From positions 27,461 through 91,460 of the forward strand of contig SUTA01000008.1 in assembly GCA_015063135.1 (NCBI GenBank): 64,000 nucleotides of DNA. Direction: 5' to 3'. Shown here in pieces: positions 58,184-64,000 of the stretch. The stretch comes from Thermoplasmata archaeon (lineage in GTDB: Archaea > Thermoplasmatota > Thermoplasmata > Methanomassiliicoccales > Methanomethylophilaceae). The translations under genes were made by a program, and so were the position numbers. Below the pieces are notes generated by a model that saw only the letters and a program-made list of their open reading frames with translations, was not told where the DNA came from and made no database searches. Positions within the stretch are counted from its first letter, which is position 1. Every line of letters starts with the position of its first letter.

Positions 58184-59134
58184 ATGGCGTCCAAGAAAAT
58201 GGATCTCATCGCAGTAGAAGACATCAAAGTAAAGAAGGGAATGACCGTCAACGAGATGATGATGGCCATGGGCAGGGCCGGCGGATTCACCGCCCAGAAG
58301 CTCGCCGATGCCACCGACATCGCGGCCAACATGATCCAAAAGGAGGGCTGCCTCAGGATCCTGTCATTCCCCGCCTGCATCATGGCCACCGGGACCCGCG
58401 GGGTCATCGTCGACATGGTAAAGAACGGCATGATCGACCTCATCATCACCACCTGTGGGACCCTGGACCACGACCTGTCTAGGACCTTCGCCCACTACTA
58501 CAAGGGCGACTTCATGATGGACGACGCCATGCTCAGGGACGAGTACGAGATCTCCAGGCTGGGCAACGTCCTGGTCCCCGACTCCTGCTACGGAGAGGTC
58601 CTGGAGGACAACCTCCTCCCCATGTTCGACGAGATATTCGCCGAGACCACCTCCCTGACCACCCACGAGATCATCGACCAGGTGGGCGCGAGGCTGAACA
58701 ACGAGGACTCCCTCCTGTACCAGTGCCACAAGCACAACGTTCCCATCGTCGTCCCCGGAATCACCGACGGTTCCTTCGGATGCCAGCTCTGGATGTACTA
58801 CCAGCTCCACAGGAAGCTCAGGATCGACCTGTTCGCCGACGAGCAGATGCTGTCCGAGATGACCAACGACGCCGAGTACACCGGCGCCATCATCATCGGA
58901 GGCGGGATCTCCAAGCACCACGTCATCTGGTGGAACCAGTTCCGCGGCGGCCTGGACTACTGCATCTACCTCACCACCGCCATGGAGTACGACGGTTCCC
59001 TCTCCGGCGCCCAGATAAGGGAGGCCGTGAGCTGGGGCAAGGTGAAGCCCGAGGCCAAGAAGATGACCGTCGAGGGCGACGCCACCATCACCCTCCCGCT
59101 GATCTACGCGGGAGTGGTGGACAGGGTGCTCTGA
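58184..59134 (+). CDS. dys: Deoxyhypusine synthase family protein
   Basis: Transfers aminobutyl from spermidine (or related amine) to aIF5A lysine. 316 residues; GTRGVIVDMVKNGMIDLIITT, TCGTLDHDLSRTF, NNEDSLLYQCHKHNVPIVVPGITDGSFG, IIIGGGISKHHVIWWNQF and the SWGKVKPEAKKMTVEGDAT block with the catalytic lysine region. TGA overlaps the next ATG (TGATG). Confidence 0.93.
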   Translation: MASKKMDLIAVEDIKVKKGMTVNEMMMAMGRAGGFTAQKLADATDIAANMIQKEGCLRILSFPACIMATGTRGVIVDMVKNGMIDLIITTCGTLDHDLSRTFAHYYKGDFMMDDAMLRDEYEISRLGNVLVPDSCYGEVLEDNLLPMFDEIFAETTSLTTHEIIDQVGARLNNEDSLLYQCHKHNVPIVVPGITDGSFGCQLWMYYQLHRKLRIDLFADEQMLSEMTNDAEYTGAIIIGGGISKHHVIWWNQFRGGLDYCIYLTTAMEYDGSLSGAQIREAVSWGKVKPEAKKMTVEGDATITLPLIYAGVVDRVL

Positions 59135-60114
59135 TGGATACCGTCCTCGTCATACCCGGCGACGGGTTCGGCCCCTCCGTGGTCGACATCGCCGTGAAGA
59201 CGCTGGAGGCCGTCTCCACCGGGATCGACCTGATCCCCGGGGAGATCGGCTACGCTGCGTACGAGAAGAGCACGCAGGACATCACCCTCGAGACGCTGGA
59301 GGCCCTCGCGGAAAGCAAAGGCGTGCTCTGCGGCCCGTGCAGGGCAAGGACCGATGACCGCGGGAAGACCCACGACCCGCTGGATATCCTGAAGACCCAC
59401 ATGAGCCTTTTCGCCATGATGAGGAGATTCAAATCATACCGGCCCGGAGGGCCGAGGGTGGCCCTCGACCTCTGGGCCAGCATCACCGCCGTCGGCCGCG
59501 ACACCGTCGAAACGGCCGAGCTCGGAGGCATCACCCTGACCAAGTACGTCAGGACATCCAACTACGACCGCACGATGGGGCTGGCCTACTCCATCATGAA
59601 GGTGCACAGCAGGAACAGGATCGCCTGCATCAGCAGCGATGACATCTTCCCGGAGAGCAGCAGGCTGTTCAGGGAGGAGTTCGACAGCATCTTCGGAGAG
59701 GGCTTCGAGACGGAGCACATGAACGTGGCCGAATGGTCGGAGGACGCGGTGATGCACCCAGAACGCTTCGACGCGGTCATATGCGCCGACCTCTACAGCC
59801 GCATGGCGGCTGGGGTGATGGCCGGGATCACGGGCGGCAACCATCTGTCGCCCTACCTGTACCCCGGCGAGAAGGGGAGCCTCCTGTACACTAACCGCAT
59901 CGATGACTTCCCCAAGGACCGTGCCGCATACGCCAACCCCACCGCGGCGATCGCCTCCGCGGCCATGCTCATGCAGGCCATGGGCAGGGTCCCCGGGGCC
60001 GATGCCGTATTCAGAGCCCTGGAGGAGACCTACGCCGAGGGGAGCGCTACCCCCGACATGGGCGGGAACCTCACCACGGCCGAGTTCGCGGACAGGTTCT
60101 TCAGGCACCTGCGA
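59134..60114 (+). CDS. Isopropylmalate / isocitrate / homoisocitrate dehydrogenase family; ends at CGA
   Basis: NAD(P)-dependent beta-decarboxylating dehydrogenase, 326 residues. VIPGDGFGPSVVDIAV (nucleotide side), YDRTMGLAYSIMKVHSRNRIAC, DAVICADLYSRMAAG and GGNLTTAEFADRF. The pattern is divergent (ARTDDRGKTHDPLDILKTHM replaces the standard substrate loop), so LeuB, AksF (coenzyme B synthesis) or another substrate is open. The CGA 60112-60114 after RFFRHL ends it just before the next TATA box. Confidence 0.82.
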
Positions 60115-60118
60115 ACCC

Positions 60119-60130
60119 TTTCTTTTATAC
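60119..60130 (+). promoter_or_regulatory. TATA-box promoter of the methyltransferase gene
   Basis: CTTTCTTTTATACGG lies about 30 bases before ATG 60158 and 5-10 bases after the CGA closing the preceding gene, showing that the preceding coding sequence ends there. Confidence 0.65.
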
Positions 60131-60157
60131 GGGCCCCGCATATTACAGGGGGATAAC

Positions 60158-61207
60158 ATGAAGGACACGGGTCACAGGTCATGCGTTGAGTCCGCGCTCA
60201 GATTCGAGGAGACGGACCGCACTCCCGTCAACAACTTCTCCCTGGTAACCGCCGCGCACAGCGCCGGCGTCACCGTCGAGGCGGCCAGATGGGACCCTCG
60301 GATGTCCGCGAAGGTCTCCGTCGACTACGCCATGAAGACGGAATCCGACTTCGTCAAGCCCGTCCTGGACTCCCAGGTGCCCTTCATGGACCTGGGCATG
60401 AACGTCACCCTGCCGGAGAACGACTACGGCAGGGTCCACGGCCACATCGCCTCCAACGCGGAGGAGATCGACGATCTGGCTCTTTTCGACCCGTACGCCG
60501 CCGAGGAATGCCCCAACTTCACCAAGGTCTTCGTGGAGAGCCTGGAGGAGACCGCGAGGATCCTCCCGGAGGACCTCCACATCTGCGGCCTCTCCTGGGG
60601 CCCTTTCACCACCGCCGGCTACGTCATGGGCATGGAGGAGATGATCATGAACACCATGATGGAACCGGACCTGGTGAAGAAACTCGTTGCCAAAGTCACC
60701 GACTACGTCTCCGGGATCCAGAGGCGCATGGTCGACGCGGGCGCCACAGTCATGTGGATGGCCGATCCCTCGTCCTCTGAGGACATGATATCCGCCGATA
60801 TGTTCAACGAGTTCTCCCGCGACGCCATCAAGAGGTGCATCTCCGACGTCAAGGCCGAACACAAGGACATCCCCGCGTTCATCCACATCTGCGGGAAGAC
60901 CCTGGACACCATCCCGTTCCTGTTCGATACCGGGGCCGACTGCCTCAGCTTCGACCACGCCGTGAACCCCGGCGCAGCCAAGAAGGCCGCCAAGGGGAGG
61001 ATAGCGCTGATGGGCAACATCGACCCGGTGGCCCAGATACTCTATGGGACCCCCGAGAGCATCACCCAGGAATGCTACAGCATCCTGGACCAGGCCGCCA
61101 GCGGAGGAGGGTTCATCCTCGCCCCCGGATGCGAGACGCCCCTCAAGAGCCCGGACGAGAACGTGCTGGCCATGGGCCGCGCGGGCAGGGAGTTCTGGAA
61201 GAAGCGA
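60158..61207 (+). CDS. Uroporphyrinogen decarboxylase-fold corrinoid:CoM methyltransferase (MtaA/MtbA-like); ends at CGA
   Basis: Zinc-dependent methyl transfer from methyl-corrinoid protein to coenzyme M. 349 residues; zinc ligands HICGKT (His-x-Cys) and GCETP (Cys), SWGPFTTAGYVMG, DPSSSEDMIS, SFDHAVNPGAAKK and RIALMGNIDPV. CGA 61205-61207 after GREFWKK gives MtbA size; read-through would go into the tRNA gene. Whether methanol-, methylamine- or other-substrate specific is not decided; no cognate corrinoid genes are nearby. Confidence 0.87.
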
Positions 61208-61255
61208 GGGGCGACCAAATCTTTATTAAGAAGGTGCCTGTACGGAGCCCTAAGT

Positions 61256-61342
61256 GCAAGGGTAGTCAAGCATGGCCAACGACGCTAGCTTGAGGGGCTA
61301 GTCCTTAGCGGTCCGCGAGTTCAAATCTCGTCCCTTGCACCA
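61256..61342 (+). tRNA. tRNA-Leu (anticodon GAG), CCA encoded
   Basis: Class II tRNA: acceptor GCAAGGG / CCCTTGC, anticodon stem CTAGC/GCTAG with loop TTGAGGG (anticodon GAG), long variable arm, T-arm GAGTTCAAATCTC, discriminator A, CCA encoded. A TATA-like CTTTATTAAG lies about 30 bases upstream, just past the CGA of the methyltransferase gene. Confidence 0.92.
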
Positions 61343-61470
61343 TTTTCGCTCCCAATTGCTCCCTGTTCATCGCTGCAAAGGCGCCCCTATGGCCCGATTC
61401 AGCGCCCGCCGGCCTTTTTCCAGCCTTAGTTATTTATGTATAACCACGCATGCGCGCCCTAAGTGTGCTG
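61343..61470. promoter_or_regulatory. Intergenic promoter of the homocysteine cluster
   Basis: No gene. A TTATTTATGTATAACC block at about 61430-61445 is the likely TATA element for the DUF39 gene. Confidence 0.5.
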
Positions 61471-62622
61471 ATGTCCAAGACTTATGAGCAAATCAACGAG
61501 AGGATCCGTTCCGGCAAGGCCGTCGTATACACGGCCGAGGAAGTCATGGACCTCGTCAGGAAGAAGGGCGCCGAGAAGGCGGCCGAGGAAGTGGATGTGG
61601 TGACCACCGGCACGTTCGGTGCCATGTGCTCATCGGGAGCGTTCGTGAACTTCGGCCATTCGTCCCCTCCCATCCGCATGACGGACATCAGGCTCAACGA
61701 CGTCGAGGCCTACGGCGGCCTCGCGGCCGTGGACACGTACATCGGCGCCACGGCGCTCACCGAGGACCCCAAAGGGGGGTACGGCGGCGCCCATGTCATC
61801 GAGGACCTCATCGCGGGGAAGAAGATACACCTCCGCGCCTGGGGCCCCGGCACCGACTGCTACGTGAGGAAGAGCATCGACACTTACATCACTCTCGACG
61901 ACATCAACGACGCGTACCTCTACAACCCGCGCAACTGCTACCAGAACTACAGCGTCGCCACCAACACGTCCGAGAGGACCATCTACACCTACATGGGCAA
62001 GCTCCTGCCCAAGATGAAGAACGCCTCGTTCAGCTCCGCCGGCCAGCTGTCCCCCCTCCTGAAGGACCCCCATCTGGAGACCATCGGCATGGGGACCAGG
62101 ATCTTCTTCGGCGGCGGGGAGGGCTACGTCACGTGGCCCGGCACCCAGTACAAGACCAACGTGGAGGAGGTCGACGGCGTCCCCGTCGCAGGGGCCAGGA
62201 CCCTGGCGCTCATAGGGGACATGAAGCAGATGGACAGCAAGTTCGTCCGCGGCCTCGACATCACCGGCTACGGCATATCCATGGCCGTCGGAGTGGGCAT
62301 CCCGATCCCGATCCTGAACAAGGAGATCATGGAGCACGCCGCGAAGAGCGACGAGGAGCTCTTCGCCGAGATGGTGGACTACAGCCAGCCCGTGGACAGG
62401 CCGCCCATGGCCAGATACAGCTACGCCCAGCTCAGGTCCGGCAAGGTGGAGTACCAGGGCAGGATGATCAGGACGTCCTCGCTTTCGTCCTATTCCGGCG
62501 CCAGGAAGGTGGCCAGCATCCTGAAGGACTGGATCGAGCACAAGGAGTTCACGCTCAACCAGCCGGTCATGACCTTCCCGAAGGAGATGAAACTGAAGAA
62601 GCTCGAGGAGAGGGGGTGCCGA
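61471..62622 (+). CDS. Homocysteine biosynthesis protein, DUF39 (aspartate-semialdehyde sulfurtransferase subunit); ends at CGA
   Basis: Archaeal family (MA1821 type) that with a NIL/ferredoxin partner converts aspartate semialdehyde and sulfide to homocysteine. 383 residues; TTGTFGAMCSSGAFVNFGHSSPPIRM, GAHVIEDLIAGKK, NPRNCYQNYSVATNTS and GTRIFFGGGEGYV are conserved. No C-terminal CBS pair. ATG 61450 would add seven residues. CGA 62620-62622 after LEERGC is followed by one base and the next ATG. Every arginine codon checked: none earlier is CGA. Confidence 0.9.
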
Positions 62623-62623
62623 A

Positions 62624-63028
62624 ATGGAGAAGAAGCTCAAGATCCTCTTCGAGGAGTTCAACGTCCAGGACTCCGTTTCCTACATAGTCGTCTCGGAGTT
62701 CAATCTGAAACCCAACGTCCTCAAGGCGGAGATCCACGGGGACGGGTCAGGAATCATGATCCTCGGCCTGAACGGCGAGGAGGAGAAGCTCAACAAGGTC
62801 ATAGAGAGGCTGGAGGAGGCGGGGTTCCAGGTCAAGGAGCTGGTCAAGCGCATAGACAGGAACGACGACCTATGCTTCCACTGCGGGGCCTGCGTCTCGC
62901 TATGCCCGTGCGCCGTCTTCAGCCACGACCCCGAGACCTGGGAGGTCGTCATGGACACCAGCAGATGCATCGCATGCAAGGCCTGCGTGAACGCCTGCGC
63001 GGTGCACGCCCTCAGCGTCCACCTATGA
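62624..63028 (+). CDS. NIL-domain 2x[4Fe-4S] ferredoxin (homocysteine synthesis partner)
   Basis: 134 residues: N-terminal NIL/ACT-like domain (VVSEFNLKPNVLKAEIHGDGSGIMILGLNG), then CFHCGACVSLCPCAVF and CIACKACVNACAVHAL clusters. Corresponds to MA1822-type proteins that deliver electrons or bind sulfide for the DUF39 enzyme. TGA overlaps the next ATG (ATGA). Confidence 0.93.
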   Translation: MEKKLKILFEEFNVQDSVSYIVVSEFNLKPNVLKAEIHGDGSGIMILGLNGEEEKLNKVIERLEEAGFQVKELVKRIDRNDDLCFHCGACVSLCPCAVFSHDPETWEVVMDTSRCIACKACVNACAVHALSVHL

Positions 63029-63732
63029 AGCGCCTCTTCCGCTACAAGGAGACGATCGCCACCATCGTCGGCGCCGAGCCACATATCAAAACGGCGGAGT
63101 CGGCCATTTTCGAGGCGAGGGAGATCATCGAGAGGAAGGTCTACGAGGATCCATTCTTCCGGATCACCTACGAGCCCTACCCGGCCGATCCGAGGGACCA
63201 CGAGCTCATCCAAAGGATGTGCCAAGCATCAGAGCTGGCTGGAGTCGGACCGTTCGCCGGCGTCGCCGGTGCCGTGGCTACGTTCGCCGTCGAGAGGATG
63301 GTTTCCGGGGGCGCGGACCTGGCGATCGTGGAGAACGGCGGGGACATCGCATTCTACTCGCCCGAACCCAGAACCATCGGCCTGTTCGCAGACCACCCCG
63401 TGCTGAAGGGCGTGGCATTCATGATGCGTTCCGACAGGGTCACAGGGGTATGCTCCTCATCTGCCAAGATAGGCCCCTCGGTATCGCTGGGGGGATCCGA
63501 CGTATGCACCGTGTTCTCCGACGACGTCATCCTCGCGGATTGCTGCGCCACCGCGCTCGGGAACCTTGTCAGGGACGAATCCTCCCTCGCCGGAGCGCTG
63601 GAATCCATTGGGTCCATAGAAGGCGTGAAGGGGTGCCTGGCATGCATAGGCGACAAAGTCGCCGTGTACGGGGACCTGCCCGAGATGGTCGAGGCCGACA
63701 CGGACGATGCCGTGGCGATGATGATGGGATGA
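63025..63732 (+). CDS. UPF0280 / COG2122 ApbE-like protein (homocysteine synthesis accessory)
   Basis: 235 residues; FRITYEPYPADPRDHELIQRMCQASELAGVGPFAGVAGAVATFAVERM and VENGGDIAFYS match UPF0280, and CSSSAKIGPSVSLGGSDVCTVFSDDVILADCCATALGN is ApbE-like. In Methanosarcina COG2122 is genetically linked to sulfide use for homocysteine. Forms a three-gene operon with the two preceding genes. TGA stop. Confidence 0.9.
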   Translation: MKRLFRYKETIATIVGAEPHIKTAESAIFEAREIIERKVYEDPFFRITYEPYPADPRDHELIQRMCQASELAGVGPFAGVAGAVATFAVERMVSGGADLAIVENGGDIAFYSPEPRTIGLFADHPVLKGVAFMMRSDRVTGVCSSSAKIGPSVSLGGSDVCTVFSDDVILADCCATALGNLVRDESSLAGALESIGSIEGVKGCLACIGDKVAVYGDLPEMVEADTDDAVAMMMG

Positions 63733-64000
63733 TATCGTCATCAACCAGCAGCAGAATGTGATAATGCTCCAGGAAAGAGCCGAAAAAGATTGTGTCCACA
63801 GTGTGGGTAAAATCCCTGGGAACATCTCGTAGAAGAACACACCACCCCCGCATTGAATATAAACTTCACAAGGAAACCTAAATCTGCGGATTGTAGTACT
63901 ACAGTGATGTAACCATACGGATCTGACGTTTTTCTTTATATGTTGGGTAAAGAGCCAGCACATTCCGGGAAGGTATTAAATATGTAACCTTACATATAGG
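63733..64000. promoter_or_regulatory. AT-rich intergenic tail with two palindromes
   Basis: No gene supported. TGTAGTACTACA (63892-63903) and TATGTAA-CC-TTACATA (63981-63996) are near-perfect dyads; the latter lies beside a TATTAAATATG stretch. They look like operator sites of a gene starting beyond the window. Confidence 0.4.

Noticed and set aside
4809..62622. Random sequencing error as the cause of all missing stops
   Set aside because: Errors would not fall only on the first base of stop codons, always T to C on the coding strand of both strands, nor remove CGA from sense positions. Raw reads are still needed to exclude a systematic base-calling artefact.
63457..63963. Open frame on the minus strand at the window end
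   Set aside because: It overlaps the UPF0280 gene antisense and its remainder has no recognisable motif or start signal.
1..64000. CRISPR arrays and insertion sequences
   Set aside because: No regularly spaced direct repeats and no transposase-like protein were seen; the repeats at 52.8-55.0 kb are tRNA-derived.

Overview
This window is archaeal chromosome (about 60% GC): aIF1A, RIO1, L21e, S24e, S27ae, Spt4, RNA polymerase subunits E' and F, Pus10, family B DNA polymerase, CDC48/VAT ATPase and deoxyhypusine synthase are all present, with TATA-like promoters and many leaderless genes. A MtaA/MtbA-type corrinoid methyltransferase, an archaeal mevalonate-pathway phosphomevalonate dehydratase and the DUF39/NIL-ferredoxin homocysteine route point to a methanogen. 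The gene mix best fits the Methanomassiliicoccales (Thermoplasmatota); that placement is inference.

The main observation concerns gene ends. Thirty-three genes here, on both strands, have no canonical stop where the protein family should end. In each, the first in-frame CGA sits exactly there. Examples are a DNA polymerase ending in its C-terminal PCNA-binding motif, two paralogous antiporters ending at the same aligned position, and convergent genes whose stops abut as CGATCG. In every gene whose arginine codons I checked, CGA never occurs as a sense codon; arginine is AGG, CGC, CGG, CGT or AGA. Of the other intact genes about 30 end in TGA and 3 in TAA; I saw no gene ending in TAG. The simplest reading is that CGA terminates translation in this organism, by codon reassignment or by efficient CGA-to-UGA mRNA editing. 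Gene ends below follow that reading, and each affected entry says so.

Layout. 1-2.8 kb: haem/sirohaem genes (minus). 3.1-8.7 kb: translation and ribosome-biogenesis operon (aIF1A, RIO1, KH/Dim2, Pus10, L21e, RpoF, DUF655, KsgA, YczE-like membrane protein). 8.8-12.7 kb: tandem cation/proton antiporters. 12.7-16.2 kb: amidohydrolase and CDC48. 16.3-22.2 kb: lysine operon (lrp-dapA-lysC-lysA-dapF-dapL). 22.4-31.6 kb: MscS channel, prepilin peptidase, radical SAM enzyme, thiL, polB, YchF-like GTPase, ferredoxin protein, deoxyribosyltransferase. 31.7-42.3 kb: frameshifted HD gene, nadX, FAD oxidase, M50 and M16 peptidases, PAPS-reductase-like protein, arginine decarboxylase, PAC2 protein, methyltransferase. 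42.3-46.9 kb: phosphomevalonate dehydratase subunits (small one fused to Nudix), crcB, YbaK, metallophosphatase. 47-55 kb: accessory region with a secreted S15-type hydrolase, two BspA-like leucine-rich-repeat proteins, a toxin-antitoxin pair between tRNA-derived repeats, an AAA ATPase and tRNA-Arg(CCG). 55-58 kb: ribosomal/transcription operon, pyrophosphatase and a MetV-like protein. 58-64 kb: deoxyhypusine synthase, isopropylmalate-dehydrogenase family protein, methyltransferase, tRNA-Leu(GAG) and the homocysteine cluster.

The genes connect in places: aspartokinase makes the aspartyl phosphate that leads to both lysine and, through aspartate semialdehyde, homocysteine; ferredoxin, sirohaem and PAPS-reductase-like genes fit sulfur handling; the secreted hydrolase and BspA-like proteins suggest a host-associated or community lifestyle.
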